64,000 bases of DNA from Neoakkermansia glycaniphila (GTDB lineage: Bacteria > Verrucomicrobiota > Verrucomicrobiia > Verrucomicrobiales > Akkermansiaceae). The translations under genes were made by a program, and so were the position numbers. This document shows positions 8,001 through 16,778 of this stretch, in pieces. The notes beneath the pieces were generated by a model. It was not told the DNA's origin, did no database searches, and worked only from the letters and a program-made list of their open reading frames with translations. The stretch covers positions 1-64,000 of the forward strand of contig NZ_LIGX01000023.1 of NCBI RefSeq assembly GCF_001683795.1. The letters are read 5' to 3'. Numbering within the stretch: position 1 is the first letter of the stretch; each line of letters begins with the position of its first letter.

Positions 8001-8027
8001 ACGCCGCCCGCATCACGTACCGACACC

Positions 8028-9695
8028 TCACAGCTTCGGTTTCGGGGCAAACTCCGCCTTGAGATACCGGATAATCGCTTCGGCATCCTCATCCTTCGTC
8101 ACGCCCGGCGGCAGCATCAGGGAATCCCACTCGCGGCCCTTCACCTTGATCTTCCCTTCGAGACCGTTGCGGATAACATCGCGCAACCGGGCATCGTCCT
8201 CCACCAGCCACTCCGAACCCTCCAGCGGAGGATAATTCACCGCATCGCCCGCACCGTTCCGTCCGTGGCACACGGCGCATTTGGAAAGATACAGCCTCTT
8301 CCCCTTCGCCAGCAAAACCTGTTGCGAAGCCGCTGCATCCTCCGCACCGCCAGCCGCCCCTTCGAGCGACGACAGAAAATCCACCAGCGCCACCGCCGCC
8401 GGAGAAGGAACGAGCTCCCTCCCCGCAGACACACGCACAGGCAACGCCTCCGGTGACCTGCCCTTCACGGAACAATCCCTCTCTTCAAACAAACCGGGCA
8501 TCGCCGGACAGGCCGAACGCACCTTTCCCCACAAACGATCGCCCGGATTATAAAGATGCAGATACAACCACTCGCGGGGAGAAGCCACCATCCTCTCCTC
8601 CACGGACACCTTGCCCTGCACGCGCCCCATCAAACCGTCCAGCGACGGCCCCAGCCCCGTCACGGAAGACACCGGGCCGCAAGCATGGCACAGCAGGCAA
8701 CCTCTGCCCGCCAACACCCGCGCACCGTCGCTCTTCCATGCCGCAGCATCCTGCATCGGAACAATAAACACAAAACACGCTCCCGCAACCGCCGCGGCAA
8801 GACCGGCACAGCCCACTCCCATCCGCCACGAACAATCGCACGCAGCCTTCTTCGAACCGCCCGCTGCACCATGCCGCCGCCTCAACCTGCACAACGCCCA
8901 CACCGAGGCCACAACAAACAGCAGGCAAGCTCCGCCCAGCGGATACCCCCAACCATACACCGCCGGAAGCCCGAACAGCAAACCGGAGGCCACGCTCCAC
9001 ACCGCCGCCGACCAGCAGCGCACCCACACCCCCCGGCTACCCGCAAACCTGAACACCCAGCACAGCCCGGCAGCCATCAGCACGGCCCATCCGCACCAGC
9101 CCGGCACCCAACCCCACGGATCCAGCCATGACCCCGCCAGAACGCCACAACCCAAGGCAAACAGCCCGGCTTCCGCCGCCTGCGCCCACCGGGCCACCCC
9201 GGCACGCCGCACCATCCCCACGACACAACAACTCCCGGCCATCAACAGCAAAAAACAGGGTACCAGCCACGGTGCGGCTGGCATCCACCAAAAACCGCTC
9301 CCCACGCCTCCCCACACAGAACAGGCCGCCACGGCCACCAGCACATTCCAGCCGTCGCGCAGCAGGCGCACCAGCCGCAAAACCGACTTGCACTCCGGGG
9401 GAATCGCCTGCACGAAAGCGGCAAACAGCCCCATCCAAACCCATCCTGCCAAAAACAGGGATTGGAACACATACGGCACCTCCGGCGGCACAAGCACACC
9501 CGGCAGCCACCGGGCCGCGCACACCGGCATACATGAAGCCAGCCCTGCCAAAGCAGCCAGGCACAGCCACCGCAACGACCACCGCAGCCATGCCAACGCC
9601 TCGGCGGACAACACGGGCGACGGAAGCGGACGCGGCACCGGAACGCCGGGGCGCGACACATCGTCCGACAAAGGCAGCACGGACGGAGACTTCAT
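8028..9695 (-). CDS. Membrane-anchored di-heme cytochrome c of the alternative complex III operon
   Basis: This 555-residue protein has a large N-terminal part of about seven to eight hydrophobic helices (residues ~35-310) followed by two c-type heme domains: CLLCH at 333-337 and CAVCH at 473-477. The first domain, with NPGDRLWG...PAMPGLF, looks like the FixO/CcoO cytochrome of cbb3 oxidases. The second is a standard cytochrome c domain ending near the C-terminus. The start at 9695 is chosen because its ATG overlaps the actF stop (ATGA), indicating translational coupling. It probably carries electrons from ACIII to a terminal oxidase. The pairing of a polytopic domain with two heme domains is unusual. 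Confidence 0.8.
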   Translation of the reverse strand: MKSPSVLPLSDDVSRPGVPVPRPLPSPVLSAEALAWLRWSLRWLCLAALAGLASCMPVCAARWLPGVLVPPEVPYVFQSLFLAGWVWMGLFAAFVQAIPPECKSVLRLVRLLRDGWNVLVAVAACSVWGGVGSGFWWMPAAPWLVPCFLLLMAGSCCVVGMVRRAGVARWAQAAEAGLFALGCGVLAGSWLDPWGWVPGWCGWAVLMAAGLCWVFRFAGSRGVWVRCWSAAVWSVASGLLFGLPAVYGWGYPLGGACLLFVVASVWALCRLRRRHGAAGGSKKAACDCSWRMGVGCAGLAAAVAGACFVFIVPMQDAAAWKSDGARVLAGRGCLLCHACGPVSSVTGLGPSLDGLMGRVQGKVSVEERMVASPREWLYLHLYNPGDRLWGKVRSACPAMPGLFEERDCSVKGRSPEALPVRVSAGRELVPSPAAVALVDFLSSLEGAAGGAEDAAASQQVLLAKGKRLYLSKCAVCHGRNGAGDAVNYPPLEGSEWLVEDDARLRDVIRNGLEGKIKVKGREWDSLMLPPGVTKDEDAEAIIRYLKAEFAPKPKL

Positions 9696-10870
9696 TCCTC
9701 CGCCTCCCTTCCGGAACCGAACGCCCTGAAAACCAGCCAGCCCATCCCGGCCACCACGGCCAGGCACCCGGCATACACCCACACGAAAGCAGCATCGGGA
9801 ACATCCCACACGATACCCGGAGCCACATACCAGAACCCCTCCGCCGCACTCGCCGCCAAGGCCAGCACCGCCACCACCCGCAGCGCACCCCGCCGCCTGC
9901 GGCAGGCAGGCACGAAAGCCATCGCCAGCACGCACAACACCCAAACGCCGAACATCGCCGGAAGCCAGCCCTCCCACATCCCCGCCGAACGCACGCGGTA
10001 AAACTCCCACTCATGCGGCAAATTGCCGTATTGAATCAACATGAACTGGGAATAGGAAAAATACACCTTAAAAGCCAAAGCCGCCAGCAGCAGCAAACCC
10101 ATCTTCCTCACCACACTCTTCGTCCAAGAACCGGCACCGGCCAGCACTGCCGAAGCAACAGCCGCCGTCGCACCGAACGCCAGAAAACAGAAAGGCAGCA
10201 TCGACGAAACCCAGGCCGACCGCACCATCCACCAATCCACCCCCGCCACGGCAACTGCCGCCACCAGCAGCGGCAGGCACACCGCCGCCACAAGACGCTC
10301 ATGCCGAACCCGCCCCCTCCGGCGGAACATCCCCATCAGCAAAAACATCACCGCAAACAAACCGAAAACCGCACAAGACCTTCCCTTGAAAAACGGCTCC
10401 GCCAGCCACCAACCGCGCACATCGTTCCCGCCCCAATCCACCGCCTGCCCTGCCGCCGCAGCGCGCGCCGCCTCCATCGCCCATGGGTACAGCACCGGAA
10501 GCATCACCTGCAAAACAAGCAACACCAACAGCCAGCCCCACACCGAAGCCCGGCACAGGCCACACCACACACCGCGCACATCATCGCTCCAGCCGGCACC
10601 CGTCACCCGCAACACCATCCACCAAAACAACGCACCCAACCCCAGCGCCGCCGCCAACACCCCGGAACAAAACACCCCGGTCGCCAAAGCAGCCTTCCAC
10701 CGGAACATCGGCACCCCGAAAAACGAACCCTCATCCGATGGCCACGCCTCATACACCCGGTGCAACATCACCCCCGCCACCATCAGCACACCCAGGCACA
10801 GCAGCAGCACCCCCCGCCGCGAAAAAGCGAAAGAACCGCCAGATACACCGCTGGACACACCGTCACCCAT
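9692..10870 (-). CDS. actF: Alternative complex III integral membrane subunit ActF
   Basis: This 392-residue, about ten-helix membrane protein contains the ActF-type segment YFSYSQFMLIQYGNLPHEWEFY in its second half, followed by further helices. ActF is a membrane subunit of the quinol:cytochrome c oxidoreductase related to ActC. Its start overlaps the actE stop by 8 nt, and its stop overlaps the following cytochrome start by 4 nt, so the four genes form one translationally coupled operon. The many Trp, Cys and Ala residues fit a multi-helix membrane protein. Confidence 0.85.
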   Translation of the reverse strand: MGDGVSSGVSGGSFAFSRRGVLLLCLGVLMVAGVMLHRVYEAWPSDEGSFFGVPMFRWKAALATGVFCSGVLAAALGLGALFWWMVLRVTGAGWSDDVRGVWCGLCRASVWGWLLVLLVLQVMLPVLYPWAMEAARAAAAGQAVDWGGNDVRGWWLAEPFFKGRSCAVFGLFAVMFLLMGMFRRRGRVRHERLVAAVCLPLLVAAVAVAGVDWWMVRSAWVSSMLPFCFLAFGATAAVASAVLAGAGSWTKSVVRKMGLLLLAALAFKVYFSYSQFMLIQYGNLPHEWEFYRVRSAGMWEGWLPAMFGVWVLCVLAMAFVPACRRRRGALRVVAVLALAASAAEGFWYVAPGIVWDVPDAAFVWVYAGCLAVVAGMGWLVFRAFGSGREAEE

Positions 10871-11447
10871 TATTCTCCAAATTGAGCGGTGAAAGCGTAC
10901 GCAAATGGAACACCCACAAAGCCGCCGCCCAAAGCTCCTCCACCGTCAGCTTATCGCCATACGCAGGCATATTCCCCTGCCCGTCCGCAATACTCTTATA
11001 AAACCGCCCGAGCGAAAACGTCGCATACTTCTCGTTCTGAAACGCCGCCACTGCAGGCATCCCCTCAGCCGCAGCGGACTTCCCGTCCCCCGCACCCCGC
11101 ACCCCGTGGCACGAAACGCAATGATTGGCATACACCCTCGCACCGAGCCCCTGCATCCTGATCACCTCCTTCGCGGAACTCCACTTTACCGGCAGCTCCG
11201 CACCGCCATCCGAAGAATTTCCGGACATCTCGTACGAACCGTCCTGCCTCCGGAACCCGTCCGCATGGGCAGTCGTACTCTGCGGAGCCGTCTTGGAAGG
11301 CACTTCCCAATCTCTGGATTCCTGCACCTGCACCATATCGCGCACCAGCCGCCCGTCATTCCGGTCGGCCCGCTCCAAATAATTCCATCCCGCCACCGCC
11401 GCGACAAAAGCGGCTATCAGGCAAACAATCAAACCGACACGCTGCAT
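10863..11447 (-). CDS. actE: Alternative complex III mono-heme cytochrome c subunit ActE
   Basis: This 194-residue protein has an N-terminal membrane anchor or uncleaved signal (residues ~4-20), a polar linker of about 80 residues and a cytochrome c domain with CVSCH at 110-114. A Met in GQGNMPAYGD near 160 is the likely sixth heme ligand. It follows the actC-D fusion after 34 bp. ActE transfers electrons inside ACIII toward the soluble or membrane cytochrome acceptor. The linker is longer than needed for a simple anchor. Confidence 0.88.
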   Translation of the reverse strand: MQRVGLIVCLIAAFVAAVAGWNYLERADRNDGRLVRDMVQVQESRDWEVPSKTAPQSTTAHADGFRRQDGSYEMSGNSSDGGAELPVKWSSAKEVIRMQGLGARVYANHCVSCHGVRGAGDGKSAAAEGMPAVAAFQNEKYATFSLGRFYKSIADGQGNMPAYGDKLTVEELWAAALWVFHLRTLSPLNLENNG

Positions 11448-11481
11448 CCCGTCATATCCTTTCCATCATTGAATCATCAAA

Positions 11482-13041
11482 CTACTCATCGAAATCGGGA
11501 TGATACCACCGTGGCAACCCCGAACAAGCAAAAAAACCGGCAACCGCCCACAACCCGGCACCCAGCAAACCGCCCACAAACACCGCCGGCACAAAATCCA
11601 CCCAGCGCTCCCATCCCGGCGCACGCCCCTGCACCACCGCCGAAGTCGCACAATCCTGCGTCAGCCAAACCCACACCAGCACCACCGCCATCCCGAACAC
11701 GGCGCCAGCCGCGGGAATCCATGCCCTCCACGCCCGGCGGCGCACCGCTGGCGAACCGTCCCCATGCAAACCGAACTCCGGAGGCATCCGCCTGCCCAGC
11801 AAGGCATACAGGCAAACAAACAGCCCTACGCTCCCTGCCAGCATCCACCAGTCCGTCGGACTCGGCACATACCCGCCCTCCTGCCCGGGCAAAAACGATA
11901 CCAGCGAACTCCCCACCACAATCACCACACGCTCCAGCCACATCCCGAACAACACCGACACGGAAACCGCCGCCACCACTGCCGGATTCGACCTCCACCG
12001 CTTCACCCAATACAACTGCGGCACAAGCACATTCCCCGCCAGCATCGCCCAGAACCACCAGGCATACTCACCGCACACCCTCTGCACCATCACCTCGGCC
12101 ACCGTACCGCCCTCCAGCAACGCCATTCCGGCTTCCACCGCATAGAACACCGCCATCATCCACGAGAAACCCAACACGAACCGGCTCATCACCTGCTGCA
12201 CGGAAGCAGCGCGCAGCCGCACTCCCCGGTCGAACAACGCCACGAGCTGCACCATCGCCATCCCGCTCAGAATCGCTCCCGCCACAAACATCGGGGGGAA
12301 CATCGTCTCATGCCAACCGGGCTTCACCGTCGTCGCAAAATCGCAACTCACCACCGAATGAACCGTCACCACCAGCGGAGCCAGCACGCAGGCCATCGCC
12401 ACATTCGCCCGGCGAAACACCGCCCACTGCCGACCTGTCCCGCGCCAGCCGCAGGCCAGCGCACCATAAAACCTCTTCAGCCACCACGAAGCGCATCGAT
12501 CGCGCATCAACGCCAAATCGGGAATCATCCCGATCCACCAATACAACAGCGAAAGGCAGAAATACGTCCCCACCGCCAGCACATCCCACACCAAAGCCGA
12601 ACCGATATCCGGAAACACCCCGCTCGCATCGGGAAACGGAGAAACCATCCACACCACCCAGATACGCCCCACATGCACCAGCGGAAAAATCCCCGCGCAC
12701 ACCACAGCGCAAATCGTCATCAACTCCGCCGCCCGTGCAATCGGCGTACGCCACCCCTGATGAGTCAACAGCAGCACCGAAGAAATCAAAGTCCCCGCAT
12801 GGCCGATCCCGATCCAGAACACGAAATTCACAATATCCCACCCCCAGGGCACATCGTTATTCACCCCCAGCAGCCCCACACCCTCCGAAGCCAGCCTCCA
12901 TGCACTCCAGCCCAGCCCGTACAAAGCCAGCCCCGCACACAACGCCACGCCCAGCCACCAGAGCAGCCCCTTGCGGGCCTCAACGGCTCGCACCGACTCC
13001 TCCGGCAAACAACTCAACTGCACTGCATCACGACTCGACAT
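11482..13041 (-). CDS. actC: Alternative complex III ActC (NrfD-like) fused to a shortened ActD
   Basis: This protein of about 519 residues begins with an NrfD/PsrC-type membrane domain of about ten helices that binds quinol. Markers are GWDIVNFVFWIGIGHAGTLIS and the HSVVS and WHETMFPP segments, typical of ActC. After about residue 400 an Arg-rich linker leads to two more helices and the ending FVPAVFVGGLLGAGLWAVAG...SGLPRWYHPDF, which is the form of the C-terminal half of ActD (DUF3341). No separate actD is present, so this appears to be a fusion that lost the soluble start of ActD. The Met at 13041 is preferred to others further upstream because a GGGG run lies about 9 nt before it. Confidence 0.82.
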   Translation of the reverse strand: MSSRDAVQLSCLPEESVRAVEARKGLLWWLGVALCAGLALYGLGWSAWRLASEGVGLLGVNNDVPWGWDIVNFVFWIGIGHAGTLISSVLLLTHQGWRTPIARAAELMTICAVVCAGIFPLVHVGRIWVVWMVSPFPDASGVFPDIGSALVWDVLAVGTYFCLSLLYWWIGMIPDLALMRDRCASWWLKRFYGALACGWRGTGRQWAVFRRANVAMACVLAPLVVTVHSVVSCDFATTVKPGWHETMFPPMFVAGAILSGMAMVQLVALFDRGVRLRAASVQQVMSRFVLGFSWMMAVFYAVEAGMALLEGGTVAEVMVQRVCGEYAWWFWAMLAGNVLVPQLYWVKRWRSNPAVVAAVSVSVLFGMWLERVVIVVGSSLVSFLPGQEGGYVPSPTDWWMLAGSVGLFVCLYALLGRRMPPEFGLHGDGSPAVRRRAWRAWIPAAGAVFGMAVVLVWVWLTQDCATSAVVQGRAPGWERWVDFVPAVFVGGLLGAGLWAVAGFFACSGLPRWYHPDFDE

Positions 13042-13235
13042 GGCACCCATGCCCCACACCGGACGGACACCAGAAACACCGCCACGGTAAGGACGCAAAA
13101 CCCTACCACACACCACCAGACGACACAAGCTCAAACCCCGCCACCCCGGAGGCAACTCGAATTTGCCATTCCCCCGGCTGCATGAAATGTTTCGTCATTG
13201 CATTATGCCCCCCACTATGAGATCATTGCCGGGCA

Positions 13236-13727
13236 ATGAACACATCGCTCAATCCAGACATCGTCCGGCTCACCCAGGAACTTTGCAACGCCCTTGCCCA
13301 AGACCAGAAAGTGATCTCCGCCAAAGCCCGCATCGGCCTTTTCTTCCAAAATGCCGAAGCCACCAAACTCTTCCAGGAAGTCAACTCCTACGGCGAAGAA
13401 CTCCGCAACAAACACCTCGCCGGCATGCCGCCGACCGAAGAGGAAATCTCCAAATTCGACAAACTGCGCGAAGCGGTCGTCTCCAACGAACTTGCCCGCG
13501 GTTTCCTCGAATCCCGCCAGCAGATCGATGAAATCCTCGGCACCATCAGCCAGTTCATCGGCATGTCCATCGACCTCGGCCGCGCTCCCTCCCTCGAAGA
13601 AGTGGAAGAAGCACGCAAACAATCCATGAGCTCCTCCTGCTCCTGCGGCGGCGATTGCGGCTGCGACGGAGAATGCGGCGACGACTGCGACTGCAAGGAT
13701 GGCGGCGACTGCAAGTGCAGCCACTGA
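13236..13727 (+). CDS. YlbF/YmcA-family (Com_YlbF) protein with cysteine-rich C-terminal tail
   Basis: This 163-residue protein has an alpha-helical YlbF/YmcA-type domain at residues 1-130, including QDQKVISAKARIGLFFQNAEA and FLESRQQIDEILGTISQFIGM. A tail at about 133-163 contains ten Cys among Gly and Asp (SCSCGGDCGCDGECGDDCDC...CKCSH). In Bacillus, YlbF and YmcA form an RNA-processing complex with YaaT that carries iron-sulfur clusters. A metal-binding tail here would fit that theme but is not proof of it. The tail resembles a metallothionein and could bind Zn, Cu or an Fe-S cluster. A terminator follows at 13747. Confidence 0.75.
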   Translation: MNTSLNPDIVRLTQELCNALAQDQKVISAKARIGLFFQNAEATKLFQEVNSYGEELRNKHLAGMPPTEEEISKFDKLREAVVSNELARGFLESRQQIDEILGTISQFIGMSIDLGRAPSLEEVEEARKQSMSSSCSCGGDCGCDGECGDDCDCKDGGDCKCSH

Positions 13728-13746
13728 TCCAGCTTACACTTCCCGG

Positions 13747-13781
13747 CCGGCGGACTCTCTCGTGAGATTCCGCCGGTTTTT
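13747..13781 (+). terminator. Intrinsic terminator after the YlbF-family gene
   Basis: Stem CCGGCGGA (13747-13754) and TCCGCCGG (13769-13776) with extra inner pairing CTCTC/GAGA, then five T residues. It lies 20 bp past the stop codon and separates this gene from the transferase that starts at 13810. Confidence 0.85.
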
Positions 13782-13809
13782 CCGACTGCCAGGCACACTC
13801 CCGACCCCC

Positions 13810-15687
13810 ATGTTTTCCCTGCACAGCATCAAGCGGCACCTCTTCAGCGCACGCTGCCCACTGATCCTGCTTCTCATCTTTGCCGCCATCAGCATCGCCT
13901 TCGGCGCCAAACACCTCTTCACACCCTTCGATGCCATCCACATCTCGGCCTATGCCTTCATGGCCCTGCTGGCAGGCGCATGGTTCACCCTGAAAACTCT
14001 CCGCAAAGACACCTCCTTTCTCTCCTCCCGAAGCATCCTGATACTCCTCGGCCTCAGCTTCGTCCTCAATATCGTATACAACCTCTACCTGTGGACGGAC
14101 CCGTGGAAACTCCCTCTCATCCTCGCCACCACCCTCGGCATGCTCGCCGCCACATGGGCGCTCATGCGCTCATGGGCACTCATCGTATGGGCACCCTTCT
14201 TCCTGCTCGAATTAATGCAGACCTGCATGTACATCCAGTACGGCACCACCATCAACTCCCTCGTCGTCGCAGCCACGCTCGAAGCCTCGCCTGAAGAAAT
14301 ATCCGCCTACAGCGGCTGGGGCAACATCCTCAGCTTCACCGGGCTCCTCATCGTCACCGCCGCCGTCTGCTACGGCCTCCACCGCTGCATGCGCACCTTC
14401 CCGAAAATGCAGCTTCTCCGCACCGGACTGGCCTCCCTCGGCATCATGGCCCTCTGGGGCCTCTCCATCCCCATGGAGCGGCAAAGCCAGGACTACTACT
14501 GGCCCGGCAGTGAATTCTACAACCTTGCCAACGCCTATATCGAAGCAGTCGAAACCAACGAAGACACCATCAACCAAGTAAAAAGCCTTCCCGACCCCAC
14601 CGAACAACCATCTCGGTGCGACACCATCCTCCCGAACCAGGGCATCATCCTCGTCGTCCACATCGGCGAAAGTGTCCGTGCCGACAGGCTCTCCCTCAAC
14701 GGATACCACAGAATCACAACCCCCTATCTGAACACAGCTCCGGGCCTCATCAACTTCCCCCGCACCATCTCCGTCGCGCCGGACACCTGCCAGGCCCAAA
14801 TCAGCATCCTCACCAACGGCCGCCGGGGCCTGCGCGACACCGATCCATGCATGCAGCCCACCACCGGCTCCATCCTCAACATCATCGCCAAACACAACTT
14901 CGACATCTACTCCTTCTTCGGCAACAAAGTCGCCCAGAAACTCAAATACGACCGCGTCGTCCGGCTCCTCACCCAGGTCTCGAAACAAAGCTACAACTCC
15001 CCCGCCTATCCCATGAGCGGCCTGCCGGACATCAAACGGACCATCGATGAAAACGGCAGCAACAACCTCGTCCTCTTCATCAACAACGAAGGCACGCACA
15101 CACCCTTCTGCTACTTCGACGAACAGCACGCCCCCTTCCAACCGGCCTTCACCAGCTTCGAAAACCCCGAGGCCAATGCCGAAGGCATCAACAACGCCTA
15201 CGACAACACCGTCTATTACCTCGACGACTACATCCGCCAAATCGTCGGCTACATGGGCAACCGACCCTTCGTCTACCTCTACATCAGCGACCACGGCGAA
15301 TTCCTCGGGCATGACGGCATCTGGGGCCGCGGCGGCCTCGGCAACTCCACCCTGCGCTACCACGACACCACCGGGTGCATCGTCCCCTTCTTCCTCATCA
15401 CCTCCCCCTCCTTCGAAAAACTTCATCCCCACTACGCCAAGGCACTGGACGGACTGCGCAGCAACACCGAAAAAACAATCGGGCAGGAACACATCTTCCA
15501 CACCCTCCTCGGCCTCTTCGGCATCGCTACGCCGTACTACGACCCCACACTCGACCTCACCCGGCCCAATGCATCTCCCTACACCGGAGACATGCCGGAA
15601 TGCCTCAAAAAACAACAGAATACAGCTTCAACCGAACCGAAAGAACGGCAACAAGCAGCCATCGGCACACCGAAGCCTCACGCCTGA
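13810..15687 (+). CDS. Phosphoethanolamine transferase-like inner-membrane sulfatase-fold protein (copy 2)
   Basis: This 625-residue protein has five predicted helices in the first ~200 residues and a C-terminal sulfatase-fold domain. GESVRADR is at 286-293, a candidate nucleophile Thr lies in APDTCQAQIS near 325, and DHGEFLGHDG begins at 494. NGYHRITTPYL matches the EptA-type 'NGYeR.TtP' segment. The architecture is that of lipid A or glycan phosphoethanolamine transferases. It is a diverged paralog of the gene at 867-2468, in opposite orientation. The two bracket the minus-strand ACIII genes. The Met at 13810 starts the first membrane helix; starts further upstream would run through the terminator. 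Confidence 0.85.
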   Translation: MFSLHSIKRHLFSARCPLILLLIFAAISIAFGAKHLFTPFDAIHISAYAFMALLAGAWFTLKTLRKDTSFLSSRSILILLGLSFVLNIVYNLYLWTDPWKLPLILATTLGMLAATWALMRSWALIVWAPFFLLELMQTCMYIQYGTTINSLVVAATLEASPEEISAYSGWGNILSFTGLLIVTAAVCYGLHRCMRTFPKMQLLRTGLASLGIMALWGLSIPMERQSQDYYWPGSEFYNLANAYIEAVETNEDTINQVKSLPDPTEQPSRCDTILPNQGIILVVHIGESVRADRLSLNGYHRITTPYLNTAPGLINFPRTISVAPDTCQAQISILTNGRRGLRDTDPCMQPTTGSILNIIAKHNFDIYSFFGNKVAQKLKYDRVVRLLTQVSKQSYNSPAYPMSGLPDIKRTIDENGSNNLVLFINNEGTHTPFCYFDEQHAPFQPAFTSFENPEANAEGINNAYDNTVYYLDDYIRQIVGYMGNRPFVYLYISDHGEFLGHDGIWGRGGLGNSTLRYHDTTGCIVPFFLITSPSFEKLHPHYAKALDGLRSNTEKTIGQEHIFHTLLGLFGIATPYYDPTLDLTRPNASPYTGDMPECLKKQQNTASTEPKERQQAAIGTPKPHA

Positions 15688-15696
15688 ACCGGAAAC

Positions 15697-16212
15697 CTAT
15701 CCCCGTTCCGACAGGAAATAAAGTCCCGTATACACACGGGGATCAACCATTGCCCCGGCCTGCATCCGCGCTTCCAGCCATGCGTCCACACCGTCGAGCG
15801 GCACCTCATGCACCGTAATACGCTCGTTCTCCACCCCGCCGCCTGCCGACACCTTCCGCAAGCCTTGAGCAAGAAAGAAATCCACCGTCTCGGAAGTCAT
15901 ACCCGGCGAAGAAGGCCCCGTAAACAGAAACCTCATCTCCTCCGCCTCATACCCGGCCTCTTCCAGCAATTCACGGCGAGCCGAATCCGCCGCCGCCTCG
16001 CCAACCTCCACATCACCTTTCAAACCTGCGGGAAAACAAATGCAGGAACACCCCACCGGAGGGCGAAACTCCTCCACCAGCACCACACGCCCATCCTCCG
16101 TCGCAGCAAACATCATCACCGCGCCCGTACCGCGAGTCCTCTCCGCATACTCCCAACCCTGCGCCGTACGCACCAACTTCAAAAAACGGCCTTCGCCCAA
16201 CACACGATCCAT
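15697..16212 (-). CDS. NUDIX hydrolase (ADP-ribose pyrophosphatase-like)
   Basis: This 171-residue protein has a complete Nudix box at 66-88 (G...GE..ADSARRELLEEAGY), the Mg-binding helix that cleaves nucleoside diphosphates linked to another moiety. The preceding VVLVEEFRPPVG strand and the later GPSSPGMTSETVDFFLA segment match the ADP-ribose/ADP-sugar pyrophosphatase branch. The start at 16212 fits family length; a Met 31 codons upstream would add an unlikely, AT-rich leader. It is convergent with the transferase gene, with only 9 bp between stops. Confidence 0.85.
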   Translation of the reverse strand: MDRVLGEGRFLKLVRTAQGWEYAERTRGTGAVMMFAATEDGRVVLVEEFRPPVGCSCICFPAGLKGDVEVGEAAADSARRELLEEAGYEAEEMRFLFTGPSSPGMTSETVDFFLAQGLRKVSAGGGVENERITVHEVPLDGVDAWLEARMQAGAMVDPRVYTGLYFLSERG

Positions 16213-16334
16213 AAGAACAAAATATGACAGTAACTTGTTTTCCTTCCAACCCTCGCAAGTTTTGGCATACTGCACAACGGAAGGCATCGACAATATTGTT
16301 GACAACTTATCACAAACAATCCAGCATAAAAAAC

Positions 16335-16718
16335 GTGAACGCTAAAAAACAAACGATTTTCCCCGGCAGTAAATTCAGGAAAATACTCTTTGCGCTCTGC
16401 CTCATCTTATCGTTCGACATCCTGATCAGCGGGCGTTCTGCTGGTATAGGCCTGCACACTTATACCCACGCAACCTACTACCTCTATGCGCTATTCGCCA
16501 TCCCAGCCTTTTTGTGCGGAGCTCACCGGATCATCTCACGTCGTGCCCAAATCGCAATCATGGCAGCCATGTTCATCACCAGCCATCTCTTATGTTCGCT
16601 CGAGGAAACCACACTATCCGACCAGCCCACCCTCACGCAACCGACACCTCGTCTCTTTGCCCCGTCCTGCTGGATTGCCCTCAACCCCACCAGCGGCCTT
16701 TTGGAAGCAGGCGATTGA
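16335..16718 (+). CDS. Small hypothetical membrane protein (127 aa, GTG start)
   Basis: Using a GTG start, the 127-residue product has a basic start (VNAKKQTIFPGSKFRK) and three hydrophobic helices (about 19-35, 50-66 and 77-92), then a Pro/Thr-rich C-terminus. An in-frame ATG at 16224 would give a longer form but leaves only 11 bp to the divergent NUDIX start. TTGACA at 16299 may belong to its promoter, but the -10 is poor. Codon use is less biased than in the neighbours. I do not recognise a family. Confidence 0.5.
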   Translation: MNAKKQTIFPGSKFRKILFALCLILSFDILISGRSAGIGLHTYTHATYYLYALFAIPAFLCGAHRIISRRAQIAIMAAMFITSHLLCSLEETTLSDQPTLTQPTPRLFAPSCWIALNPTSGLLEAGD

Positions 16719-16723
16719 TCATG

Positions 16724-16759
16724 AAAAAAGGGTAGCCAACCAAAGTCGGCTACCCCTTT
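16724..16759. terminator. Bidirectional terminator between the small membrane protein gene and ilvE
   Basis: AAAAAGGGTAGCC pairs with GGCTACCCCTTT (one bulged base) around an 11-nt loop. A-rich and T-rich flanks allow function in both directions, for the convergent genes ending at 16718 and 16779. Confidence 0.8.
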
Positions 16760-16778
16760 GAAACAAAAATCTGCTTTT

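Noticed and set aside
9128..13220. Very long plus-strand open frames (up to about 770 codons) across the complex III genes
   Set aside because: They are antisense shadows caused by high GC and C-ending codons; products are Pro/Arg/His-rich low complexity while the minus strand encodes clear heme and membrane proteins.
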